Shown here piece by piece: positions 26,565-35,496 of a DNA stretch of 64,000 nt (the first letter of the stretch is position 1; every line of letters starts with the position of its first letter). Both the position numbers and the translations under genes were made by a program. A model generated the notes under the pieces. It was not told the origin of the DNA. It saw only the letters and a program-made list of their open reading frames with translations, and searched no databases. Location of the stretch: NCBI RefSeq assembly GCF_001270745.1, contig NZ_LFXL01000027.1, positions 124,001-188,000 of the forward strand. The letters run 5' to 3'. Origin of the DNA: Jiangella muralis (lineage in GTDB: Bacteria; Actinomycetota; Actinomycetes; Jiangellales; Jiangellaceae).

Positions 26565-27724
26565 GTGAGGACGTCCGTCGATGTCGCCGTGGTCGGCTGC
26601 GGCATCATCGGCGCCGCTGTCGCGTGGCGGCTGTCGCAGCTCGGCCTGGCGGTCGCGTGCCTCGACCCCGCGCCCGGCGGCGGCGCCACGTACGCGGCCG
26701 CGGGCATGCTGGCCGACGTCACCGAGGCCGACTTCGGCGAGGACCACCTGACGGCGCTGAACGTGGCGTCCGCACGGGCCTGGCCGGAGTTCGCCGCCGA
26801 GTTGTCCGACGCCACCGGCGCCGACCTCGCGTTCCGGCGCACCGGCACGCTGACCGTCGCGTACGACTCCGGCGACCGGCAGCAGCTGCGCCGGCTGCTG
26901 ACGCTGCGCCGCGGGCTGGGGCTGCCGATCGAGGAGATCACCGTCGACGACGCCCGGCGCATGGAGCCGTTGCTCGGCCCGCGGCTGGCCGGCGCCACGT
27001 GGACGGCGGACGAGCACCAGGCCGACCCGCGCCGGGTGCACGCGGCGTTGCTGACGGTCCTGGCCGACCGGGGCGTGGCGGTCGTCCGCCGCCGGGTCGC
27101 CGAGCTGAGCCTGACACCGTCGGGCGAGGTGGACGGCGTGGTCGACGACCGCGGCACGCGGCACCGGGCCGGGTCCGTCGTGCTGGCGGCCGGCTGGGCC
27201 AGCCGCGAGCTGGCCCGCGAACTACCCGGACTCGCCGGCGTGCCGACCCGGCCGGTCAAGGGCCAGATCCTGCGGCTGGACGCGTCGGGGCAGCCGGGGT
27301 TCGCGCTCGGCCGGGTGGTCCGCGGCTTCGTGCAGGCCCGTCCGGTGTACCTGGTGCCGCGGCCCGGCGGTGAGGTCGTCGTCGGCGCCACCAGCGAGGA
27401 GCAGCCCGACGACCGGCAGGTCACGGCCGGCGGCGCGTTCGCCGTCCTCCGCGACGCGCGGGCGCTGGTCCCCGGCATCGACGAGCTGCCACTGACGGAG
27501 CTGACCGCGCGGGCCCGTCCGGGCAGCCCCGACAACCTGCCGCTGATCGGCGATTCCGGCATTCCGGGCCTGCTGCTGGCCACCGGCCACTATCGGAACG
27601 GGATCCTGCTCGCGCCGCTCACCGCGTCGGCGCTCGCGGCTCGATACGGTGCGGGAACGGTGCCCGAGTGGGCCGCGGCCGCGGACCCGCGCCGGTTCGC
27701 CGCGACTGTGATGGGAGGACCCAC

Positions 27725-27728
<4 letters not shown>
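26565..27728 (+). CDS. thiO: glycine oxidase
   Basis: A 387-residue FAD-dependent D-amino-acid-oxidase-type enzyme that converts glycine to the dehydroglycine needed for the thiazole ring of thiamine. The N-terminal dinucleotide fold is [21 protein letters not shown], with the flavin stretch [18 protein letters not shown] and the C-terminal [17 protein letters not shown] start at the end of the TPP aptamer. Its stop overlaps the thiS start. Confidence 0.92.
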
Positions 27729-28736
<1,008 letters not shown>

Positions 28737-28797
28737 CCGTCCCGTGTGCCGGAGTCCGGCTGTCGCCGGATGATCGTTCCTGGCACGATTCGTCCTC

Positions 28798-29388
28798 ATG
28801 GGTCTGATCGACGTCCTCCTGCTCGACCTCGACGGCGTGGTGCGCCACTACGATCCGGCGGCGACGGAGGCGATCGAGAAGAGATCCGGTCTGCCGCCGG
28901 GCAAGCTGTACGAGACGGCGTTCGAGCCGCGACTGCTGCAGTCGGTCGTCACCGGCGGCATCACCCGCGCGCAGTGGGTCGACCGCGTCGCCGCCACCAT
29001 CGGCCCGGTCGCCGCCACCGCCTGGTCGACGCAGCGCCCGTCCGTCGACCGTCAGGTGCTCGGCATCGTGCGCAAACTGCGGGTGGCGGGCCTGCGGGTC
29101 GGTCTGCTCACCAACGGCACCGACCGCGTCGGCGCCGAGTTGGCCGAACTGCGCATCGCCGACGACTTCGACCACGTGTTCAACTCCGCCGAGATCGGCG
29201 TGGCCAAGCCGGACCTGCGGGTGTTCATGCACGTGCTGCGGGTCCTGGGCGTCGACCGGTCGTCCGTGCTGTTCCTCGACGACGCCGCGCCGAACGTCCG
29301 CGGCGCGGCGGCGGTGGGCATGCGGGCGCACCTGTTCACGTCGGCGAGCGACCTCACCGACGCCTGCAAGACCTACCGGCTGCTCTGA
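28798..29388 (+). CDS. HAD-superfamily hydrolase (IA type)
   Basis: A 196-residue haloacid-dehalogenase-like phosphatase: motif I LLDLDGVVRHYD (nucleophile and acid/base Asp), motif II LLTNGTDRV, motif III Lys in VAKPDLRVF, motif IV LFLDDAAPNVRGA. The cap segment (residues ~18-80) is a small helical type. Its substrate is unknown; the position 61 bp after thiG allows co-transcription, so a thiamine-phosphate phosphatase role is possible but unproven. Its 3' end overlaps the convergent sulP gene by 16 bp. Confidence 0.85.
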   Translation: MGLIDVLLLDLDGVVRHYDPAATEAIEKRSGLPPGKLYETAFEPRLLQSVVTGGITRAQWVDRVAATIGPVAATAWSTQRPSVDRQVLGIVRKLRVAGLRVGLLTNGTDRVGAELAELRIADDFDHVFNSAEIGVAKPDLRVFMHVLRVLGVDRSSVLFLDDAAPNVRGAAAVGMRAHLFTSASDLTDACKTYRLL

Positions 29389-31043
29389 CCCGCCGCCAGC
29401 AGTCCGTGCGCGTACCCGATCGCCTCGGGCGTCGTCGCGAACACCCGGCCCTGGTCGCGTAGCCGGGTGATGACGCCCAGCCGGTCCAACGGCCGGGCGT
29501 GGCCGCCGCGCAGGCCGGACACCAGGACGACGGTGTGCCGGTGCTCCAGCCGCTCGATCGCGTCCTTGAGCACCAGCGCGCCGGTCGCGTCGATCGTCGT
29601 CACCCGCGACATCCGCAGGATCACCACCCGCACGTCGGCGACCTCGGACAGCTCCAGCAGGAACCGGTGCGCCGCGGCGAAGAACAACGGCCCGTCCAGG
29701 CGGTACGCGACGACGTGCGAGGTCAGCAGCGCCCGCTCCTCGTCGCCGTGGTCGGCGGGGATGTCGTCGTGCAGCGGGACCTCGTCGAGGCGGACGTTGC
29801 GGGCGACGGCGCGCAGCGCGAGCGCGCCGGCCACGACCAGGCCGAGGATGACCGCCTGCACGAGATCCAGCGCCAGCGTGGCGGCCGCGGTCAGCACCAG
29901 CACGACGGCGTCGGCGCGGGTCGCGTGCAGCATCGCCCGCACCGAGCCGACCTCGACCATGCGCACCGCCGTCGCGAGCAGCACTCCGGCGAGCGCGGCC
30001 AGCGGGATCCGTCCGACCACCGACGCGGCCACGAAGACGACGACCGCGAGCAGCACCGCGTGCGAGAGAGCCGCCAGCCGCGACGCCGCGCCGGAGCGCA
30101 CGTTCACCGCCGTCCGGGCGATGGCGGCCGTCGCCGGGACGCCGCCGAACAGCGGCGCCGCGACGTTGGCCAGGCCCTGGCCGAACAGCTCCTTGTCCGG
30201 GTCGTGCCGCTGGCCGACGCTCATGCCGTCGGCGACGGTGGCCGACAGCAGCGACTCCAGCGCGGCCAGCGCCGCCACCGCGACGGCCGGGGCGAGCAGG
30301 CCGGGCAGCATCGCCGGGTCGGCGAAGCCCAGCGACGGCGCCGGCAGCCCGGCCGGCAGCGCCCCGATCCGGGCGACGTCGAACGAGGCCAGCTCGGCCA
30401 CCGTGGTGGCGGCAACGACGGCGAGCAGCGAGAACGGGACGGACGGGCGCCAGCGCGCGCCGGCCAGCATGAGCGCCGCGACGCCGGTCGCCAGTCCCGC
30501 CGCGACCCAGTCAGGCGAGGCGGCGAAGTCGCGCACGGCCTCGACGGCCACCAGGACGACGCGGTCGCCGTCCGGCACCGGCACCCCGAGCGCGGCCGGC
30601 ACCTGCTGCAGCGCGATGACCGCCGCGATGCCGATGGTGAAGCCCTCGACCACCGGCGCCGGCACGTAGGCCATGTACCGTCCGGCGCGCGCGATCGCCA
30701 GCGCCATGAGCAACAGCCCGGCCAGCAGGCCAACCATCAGCACGCCGTCGGCGCCGTGCTGGTGCACGATCGGCACCAGCACCACCGTCATCGCGCCGGT
30801 CGGCCCGGAGACCTGCAGGTTCGAGCCACCGCACAACGCCGCGACCGCACCCGCGACCACCGCCGTCGCGATGCCGGCGGCCGCGCCCAGCCCGGACGAG
30901 ATGCCGAACCCGAGCGCCAGCGGCAGCGCCACGATCGCGACGGTGGCGCCGGCCAGTAGGTCGCGCCGGGGCTGACGGCGCATGCTGGCGAGGTCCGCGC
31001 GGGTGGGCAGGACCGACCGCAGCCGGGACCACGCCCGGCTCAT
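29373..31043 (-). CDS. SulP-family anion transporter with STAS domain
   Basis: A 556-residue transporter with about twelve membrane helices (residues ~25-410) and a C-terminal STAS domain (~435-545; ADVRVVILRMSRVTTIDATGALVLKDAIERL split by the phospho-site-like Asp-Ala-Thr). The segments LQVSGPTGAMTVVLVPIV and LFGQGLANVAAPLFGGVPAT are family signatures. It probably moves sulfate, bicarbonate or a related anion. The start overlaps the stop of an ArsR regulator gene, an arrangement that suggests metal- or redox-dependent control. Confidence 0.88.
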   Translation of the reverse strand: MSRAWSRLRSVLPTRADLASMRRQPRRDLLAGATVAIVALPLALGFGISSGLGAAAGIATAVVAGAVAALCGGSNLQVSGPTGAMTVVLVPIVHQHGADGVLMVGLLAGLLLMALAIARAGRYMAYVPAPVVEGFTIGIAAVIALQQVPAALGVPVPDGDRVVLVAVEAVRDFAASPDWVAAGLATGVAALMLAGARWRPSVPFSLLAVVAATTVAELASFDVARIGALPAGLPAPSLGFADPAMLPGLLAPAVAVAALAALESLLSATVADGMSVGQRHDPDKELFGQGLANVAAPLFGGVPATAAIARTAVNVRSGAASRLAALSHAVLLAVVVFVAASVVGRIPLAALAGVLLATAVRMVEVGSVRAMLHATRADAVVLVLTAAATLALDLVQAVILGLVVAGALALRAVARNVRLDEVPLHDDIPADHGDEERALLTSHVVAYRLDGPLFFAAAHRFLLELSEVADVRVVILRMSRVTTIDATGALVLKDAIERLEHRHTVVLVSGLRGGHARPLDRLGVITRLRDQGRVFATTPEAIGYAHGLLAAGQSSR

Positions 31044-31393
31044 CGGGCGGTGGCGGCTTCCTCTTCCAGCTCCTGCAGGAGCTCGCGCTGCCCGGCCAGC
31101 AGCTCGGTGAGGATGCGGCGGGCCGCACGCAGCAGGTCGGCGACGTCCGGCCCGGCCATCGCGTACACGACGGTGGAGCCCTCGCGGGTGGACGTGACGA
31201 TGCCCGAGCGGCGGAGCACGGCCAGCTGCTGTGAGAGGTTCGACGGCTCGACGTCGAGCTGCTCGAGCAGCTCGCGCACTGGCACGGGCCCGTCCTGGAG
31301 CAGCTCGAGCACCCGGATGCGGACCGGGTGGCCGAGCATGCGGAAGAACTCCGCCTTGGCGTGGTGCAGCGGGACCGGCATGAGGTACATCAT
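31040..31393 (-). CDS. ArsR/SmtB-family regulator
   Basis: A 117-residue winged-helix repressor (FFRMLGHPVRIRVLELLQ, then DVEPSNLSQQLAVLRRSGIV as recognition helix and GSTVVYAM as wing). It has no obvious cysteine metal-site motif in the recognition helix and no Cys at all, so the inducer is unlikely to be bound by thiols. The start is ambiguous (ATG at 31393, 31390 or 31381; none has a clear ribosome site). It precedes and overlaps sulP, and a perfect palindrome lies 8 bp upstream of its start. Confidence 0.85.
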   Translation of the reverse strand: MMYLMPVPLHHAKAEFFRMLGHPVRIRVLELLQDGPVPVRELLEQLDVEPSNLSQQLAVLRRSGIVTSTREGSTVVYAMAGPDVADLLRAARRILTELLAGQRELLQELEEEAATAR

Positions 31394-31401
31394 CTGCGCA
31401 A

Positions 31402-31417
31402 TTGAAGAATTCTTCAA
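31402..31417. promoter_or_regulatory. perfect 16-bp palindrome, probable ArsR operator
   Basis: TTGAAGAATTCTTCAA is a perfect palindrome in an AT-rich island just before the arsR start. ArsR/SmtB proteins bind such sites and repress their own operon; the palindrome therefore probably controls arsR-sulP, and by position possibly the divergent DinB-like gene 80 bp away. Confidence 0.7.
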
Positions 31418-31496
31418 ATCGTGATCTGGCCGGCCCGGCGCTTCACCGGTGTTCTGTCCCCGACGTCCGCTACGGTCGTCCCACGAGGTGAGGCCG

Positions 31497-32015
31497 ATGA
31501 CCGATGCCGATTCGGTGGTGCCGCTCGAGCGCGTCGTGCCGCCGCTGCGCGCTGGTGAGCGCGAGGCGCTGGTCCTGCGCCTCGACTTCCTGCGCGAGAC
31601 GGTGGTCAACAAGGTGGCCGGCCTCAGCCTGGCGCAGGCCACCACGGCGCCCAGCCCGCCCAGCACGCTCACGCCGGCCGGCATCGTCCGTCACCTCATG
31701 TGCGTCGAGCGGTGGTGGTTCGCGCTCGACTTCGCCGCGCTGCCGGACGTGCCCGATCCGTGGGGCGAGCACGACATCGGCGGCTTCGAGCTCACCCCCG
31801 ACGAGACCCTCGCCTCGGTCGTCCGCTCCTACCTCGCCGAGTGCGCCCTCTCCAACGAGGTCGTCGCCGCCCATGCTCTCGACGACGTCGCCCGCGGCGA
31901 GGGCATGGAGTTCGACCTGCGCTACGCGCTCATCCACCTGATCGAGGAGACTGGGCGGCACTGCGGCCACCTCGACCTCCTCCGCGAGGCCATCGACGGC
32001 ACCGTCGGCCAGTGA
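31497..32015 (+). CDS. DinB/DUF664-family protein
   Basis: A 172-residue four-helix protein with the metal-ligand pattern of the DinB fold: VRHLMCVERWWF (first His), then GMEFDLRYALIHLIEETGRHCGHLDLLRE (His residues near the C-terminus). Actinobacterial members are often predicted mycothiol- or thiol-dependent transferases; no specific substrate is evident. It is divergent from arsR-sulP and converges on the Fic gene with 3 bp between stops. Confidence 0.8.
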   Translation: MTDADSVVPLERVVPPLRAGEREALVLRLDFLRETVVNKVAGLSLAQATTAPSPPSTLTPAGIVRHLMCVERWWFALDFAALPDVPDPWGEHDIGGFELTPDETLASVVRSYLAECALSNEVVAAHALDDVARGEGMEFDLRYALIHLIEETGRHCGHLDLLREAIDGTVGQ

Positions 32016-32018
32016 CCG

Positions 32019-33173
32019 TCAGTCAGAGCCATCGAGCACGCCGAGGATGCCCGTTGCGATGAACAGCCGCGGCCGCGCACGACCGGGGATTTCCGTGAGG
32101 ATCCCCGCCCGCACCAGCTTGTCGATGTTCAGCCCGGCAGCACGGTGGGTCACGCCCAGCACGTCCCGTGCTCGGCCAATGGTCAGGCCGGGTACCCGGA
32201 ACACCTCGTCGACCAGCAGCCCGAGCAACCCCGAGGACCGTGCGGTGGCGACCCGGGCGCGGTAGTCGTCGCGCAGTGCCTGCAGCCGAGCGGCCCTCCG
32301 GACGGCGTCGCGCGCCTGTTCTTCGACGATCTCGAGGAAGAAGGCGAACCACCCCGGCCAGTCGCCTCGGGTCGATACCCGCAGCAGGCAGTCGTAATAG
32401 CGGTCCCGCCGCGGCTCGATATACGCGGAGAGGTCCAGCAGCGGAGCCGGCAACAGGCCCCACTCCATCAGCAGCAGGATCACGAGGAGCCGTCCGATGC
32501 GGCCGTTGCCGTCGAGGAACGGGTGGATCGCTTCGAACTGGTAGTGCACGGCCGCCAAGGTCAGCAGCGGCGGAAGCTCGTGCTCGGCGTGCAGATACTT
32601 TTCGAACGCGTCCAGGCACGACCACATGTCCGCCTCCGGCGGCGGTACGTACGCCGCATCGGCGAGCAGGGAGCCCGGCGCCCCGATCCAGTTCTGCGAC
32701 CGCCGGAACTCGCCTGGCGTGGCGCCTCCCGCGCCGCGCACACCGTCGAACAGGACCGCGTGCGCCTCCTTGAGCAGCGGCAGACTCACCGGATACCGGC
32801 GATCAGGCGCAACGAGGTGGTCCAGCGCGGCCAGGTAGTTGTAGACCTCGCGGGCGTCGTCGGAAGCGGGACCCGACGGGTGCTCGACCTCGAACAGCAC
32901 GAGATCCGACAGCGACGAACGGGTCCCCTCGATGCGGCTGGACAGAACCGCCTCGCGCCGCATCATCGGCTGCGACAGCAGAGCCGGATGAGCGACGGTC
33001 CGCGCCATCCCGGCGAGTTCGCCGAGAGCGCGATCGGCTGAGGAGAGTCGGCGCACCAAGGCCGGCGACAGCTCCACGACCGGCGGCAACGGCGGTGGCA
33101 CGAACGCGTTGTAGCCACTCTGCGTCCGCACGACATGGGCGCGCTGCCACACGCTGAAGCCGTCGAGCCGCAT
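32019..33173 (-). CDS. Fic-family AMP-transferase with N-terminal inhibitory helix and C-terminal winged helix
   Basis: A 384-residue three-part protein. Residues 1-110 carry the Fic N-terminal domain with the inhibitory motif SSRIEG (Ser78-Glu82). The Fic core (110-280) has the active-site loop HPFLDGNGRIGR (His217), intact for adenylylation. The C-terminal part (~310-384) looks like a winged helix (TIGRARDVLGVTHRAAGLNIDKLVRAGILTEI), suggesting DNA binding. The enzyme would AMPylate a protein and may regulate its own gene. It stands alone without an antitoxin-sized partner, consistent with the class II self-inhibited type. Confidence 0.88.
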   Translation of the reverse strand: MRLDGFSVWQRAHVVRTQSGYNAFVPPPLPPVVELSPALVRRLSSADRALGELAGMARTVAHPALLSQPMMRREAVLSSRIEGTRSSLSDLVLFEVEHPSGPASDDAREVYNYLAALDHLVAPDRRYPVSLPLLKEAHAVLFDGVRGAGGATPGEFRRSQNWIGAPGSLLADAAYVPPPEADMWSCLDAFEKYLHAEHELPPLLTLAAVHYQFEAIHPFLDGNGRIGRLLVILLLMEWGLLPAPLLDLSAYIEPRRDRYYDCLLRVSTRGDWPGWFAFFLEIVEEQARDAVRRAARLQALRDDYRARVATARSSGLLGLLVDEVFRVPGLTIGRARDVLGVTHRAAGLNIDKLVRAGILTEIPGRARPRLFIATGILGVLDGSD

Positions 33174-33184
33174 CGATACCTTCT

Positions 33185-33208
33185 TATCACTCAGCCGATC
33201 CAGTGATA
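33185..33208. promoter_or_regulatory. inverted repeat upstream of the Fic gene
   Basis: TATCACT and AGTGATA form a perfect 7-bp inverted repeat with a 10-nt spacer, 11 bp before the Fic start codon. GATACCTT occurs twice nearby, and the 70-bp interval is AT-rich compared with its surroundings. It is a reasonable operator for autoregulation by the Fic winged helix; this is inference. Confidence 0.45.
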
Positions 33209-33253
33209 CCTTTCCGCAGTTTCAGTATCATAGCCGTTTTTCTGCTGGAGCGC

Positions 33254-33991
33254 TCAGTCGACCAGCTTGAGGCGGATGCGGCGGAAGCCGCGGCCCTTGT
33301 TCTCGACCTTGGCCACCTCGACCCGGCCGATCTGACGCGTCGACGCGACGTGGGTGCCGCCGTCGGCCTGGAGGTCGAGGCCGCGGATGTCGACCAGGCG
33401 GATGTCCTGGAGGTCCGGCGGCAGCAGGTCGGTCGCCGTCTTGACGATGGGGCCGAGCGCGTAGGCCTCGTCGCGCGGCAGCACCCGGACGTCGATGACG
33501 CGGTCGGCGGCCACCTCGGCGTTGAGCTTCTCCGTCAGGGCGTCCTTGAACCCGGCCGGCACCACGGCGAGGTCGAAGTCGAGGCGGGCCTGGCCGGGCT
33601 CCATGTTGCCGCCGGTCACCGGCACGCCGAAGTCGCGGGCCATGACGCCGCAGAGCACGTGCAGCCCGGAGTGCGTCCGCATGAGCAGGCTGCGCCGGTC
33701 GTCGTCGACGGCGCCGCGCACCTGAGTGCCGACCGGCGGCAGCGGGTCGCCCGGCTCGGGCACCAGCCACAGGTCGTCGCGCGGGCGGACGCCGGCGATG
33801 CGGGTGGTGACGCCGCCCCAGAGCAGCACCCCGTGGTCCGGCGGCTGGCCACCGCCGCCCGGGTAGAACGCGGACCGGTCGAGGACCAGGCCCTCCTCCG
33901 GGTCGCTGGCGAGAACCGTGCAGTCCCACTCCCGCAGCGTCTGGTCGTCCAGTTCCAGCCGGTGGGTCCGTCCGTGGTGGTCGTGTCGCAC
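33254..33991 (-). CDS. alanyl-tRNA editing protein (AlaX-type, trans-editing)
   Basis: A 245-residue free-standing homologue of the AlaRS editing domain that deacylates mischarged Ser- or Gly-tRNA(Ala). Conserved marks are FYPGGGGQPPDHG, the first zinc pair THSGLH (His107, His111) and DGGTHV (His214). The usual Cys of the CxxxH half is Asp210 here, which may alter metal binding. GTG start at 33991. It stands alone between the Fic gene and an aldehyde dehydrogenase gene, both on the same strand. Confidence 0.85.
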   Translation of the reverse strand: MRHDHHGRTHRLELDDQTLREWDCTVLASDPEEGLVLDRSAFYPGGGGQPPDHGVLLWGGVTTRIAGVRPRDDLWLVPEPGDPLPPVGTQVRGAVDDDRRSLLMRTHSGLHVLCGVMARDFGVPVTGGNMEPGQARLDFDLAVVPAGFKDALTEKLNAEVAADRVIDVRVLPRDEAYALGPIVKTATDLLPPDLQDIRLVDIRGLDLQADGGTHVASTRQIGRVEVAKVENKGRGFRRIRLKLVD

Positions 33992-34019
33992 CTACGCGAA
34001 CGTACTCGCGCCCGGCACG

Positions 34020-35486
34020 TCAGGGAAGGCTGATCGCCACGTACTTGGTCTCGAGGTACTCCTCGATCCCCTCGGCGCCGCCCTCGCGGCCGAACCCGCT
34101 GGCCTTGACGCCGCCGAAGGGGGCGGCCGGGTTGGAGACGATGCCGGCGTTGAGGCCGACCATGCCGGCTTCGAGTGCTTCGCTGACCCGCAGGGCCCGC
34201 TGCAGGTCGCGGGTGAACACGTACGCGACCAGTCCGTACTCCGTCGCGTTGGCGCGGGCCACCGCCTCGTCGTCGGTCGAGAAGGTGGTGATGGGCGCGA
34301 CCGGGCCGAAGATCTCCTCAGTCAGCAGCCGGGCGTCGTCGGGGACCTCGGCCAGCACGGTGGGCTGGAAGAAGTAGCCGGCGTCGCCGGTCCGGCCACC
34401 GCCGGTGACGACCTTCGCGCCACGGTCGACGGCGTCGGCGAGCAGCTCCTCGACGGTTCCGCGCTGCTTCTCGCTGACCAGCGGGCCGACGTCGACGCCG
34501 TCGTCGGTGCCGCGGCCGACGCGCAGGGCGCTCATCCGCTCGGCCAGCCGGTCGGTGAACGCGGCGGCGACGGACTCGTGGACGTGGAAGCGGTTCGCCG
34601 ACGTGCACGCCTCGCCGACGTTGCGCATCTTGGCCAGCATGGCGCCGTCGACGGCGGCGTCGAGGTCGGCGTCGGCGAAGACGAGGAACGGCGCGTTGCC
34701 GCCGAGCTCCATCGAGACCCGGAGCACCTGCTGCGCGGACTGCTCGATCAGCGTGCGCCCGACCGCCGTGGAACCGGTGAAGGACAGCTTGCGCAGCCGC
34801 GGGTCGCGGATGATCGGCTCCGAGACCTTGCCGCTGGACGAGGTCGGGATGACGTTGAGGACGCCGTCGGGCAGGCCGGCGTCGCGCAGGATGCGGGCCA
34901 GCGCCAGCATCGACAGCGGCGTCTCGTGCGCCGGCTTGACCACCATGGTGCAGCCGGCCGCGATGGCCGGGGCGATCTTGCGGGTGCCCATGGCCATCGG
35001 GAAGTTCCACGGCGTGATGAAGAACGACGGCCCGACCGGCTGCTTCAGGGTGAGCAACCGGCTGCCGCCCGCGGGCGCGACGGAGTAGCCGCCGCTGACC
35101 CGCACGGCCTCCTCGGAGAACCAGCGCAGGAACTCCGCGGCGTAGGCGATCTCGGCCTTCGACTCCTTGACCGCCTTGCCCATCTCCAGCGTCATGAGCA
35201 GCGCGAGGTCGTCGGACTGCGCGGTGACGGCCTCGAACGCGCGGCGCAGCAGCTCGCCGCGCTCGCGGGGCGGGGTGGCGGCCCACGACGCCTGCGCCTC
35301 GGCGGCCGCGGCCAGCGCCGCCAGGCCGTCGTCGACGGTGGCGTCGGCGACGGTGGTGACGACCTCGCCGGTGGACGGGTCCTCGACGGGGAACCGCTCA
35401 CCCGACGACGCGGCCCGCCACTGCCCGCCGATCAGCAGGTCGGTCGGCACCCCGGACACCACGGCACGCTCTCTGTCCGCACTCAT
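34020..35486 (-). CDS. gabD: NAD(P)-dependent succinate-semialdehyde dehydrogenase
   Basis: A 488-residue aldehyde dehydrogenase. The catalytic Cys lies in GEACTSANRF, the general-base Glu in MELGGNAPF, and the cofactor stretch is FFITPWNFPMAM with FTGSTAVGRTLI. The C-terminal PAAPFGGVKASGFGREGGAEGIEEYLETKYV is diagnostic for the GabD/succinate-semialdehyde branch. It oxidises succinate semialdehyde to succinate in GABA or polyamine breakdown. No gabT or transporter is adjacent. It is 10 bp from the end of the giant subtilase on the same strand. Confidence 0.88.
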   Translation of the reverse strand: MSADRERAVVSGVPTDLLIGGQWRAASSGERFPVEDPSTGEVVTTVADATVDDGLAALAAAAEAQASWAATPPRERGELLRRAFEAVTAQSDDLALLMTLEMGKAVKESKAEIAYAAEFLRWFSEEAVRVSGGYSVAPAGGSRLLTLKQPVGPSFFITPWNFPMAMGTRKIAPAIAAGCTMVVKPAHETPLSMLALARILRDAGLPDGVLNVIPTSSSGKVSEPIIRDPRLRKLSFTGSTAVGRTLIEQSAQQVLRVSMELGGNAPFLVFADADLDAAVDGAMLAKMRNVGEACTSANRFHVHESVAAAFTDRLAERMSALRVGRGTDDGVDVGPLVSEKQRGTVEELLADAVDRGAKVVTGGGRTGDAGYFFQPTVLAEVPDDARLLTEEIFGPVAPITTFSTDDEAVARANATEYGLVAYVFTRDLQRALRVSEALEAGMVGLNAGIVSNPAAPFGGVKASGFGREGGAEGIEEYLETKYVAISLP

Positions 35487-35496
35487 GCCTCCATTC

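Noticed and set aside
32019-33173. Fic gene as toxin of a toxin-antitoxin pair
   Set aside because: The inhibitory motif is within the same chain and no small antitoxin gene is adjacent, so a self-inhibited Fic is the better reading.
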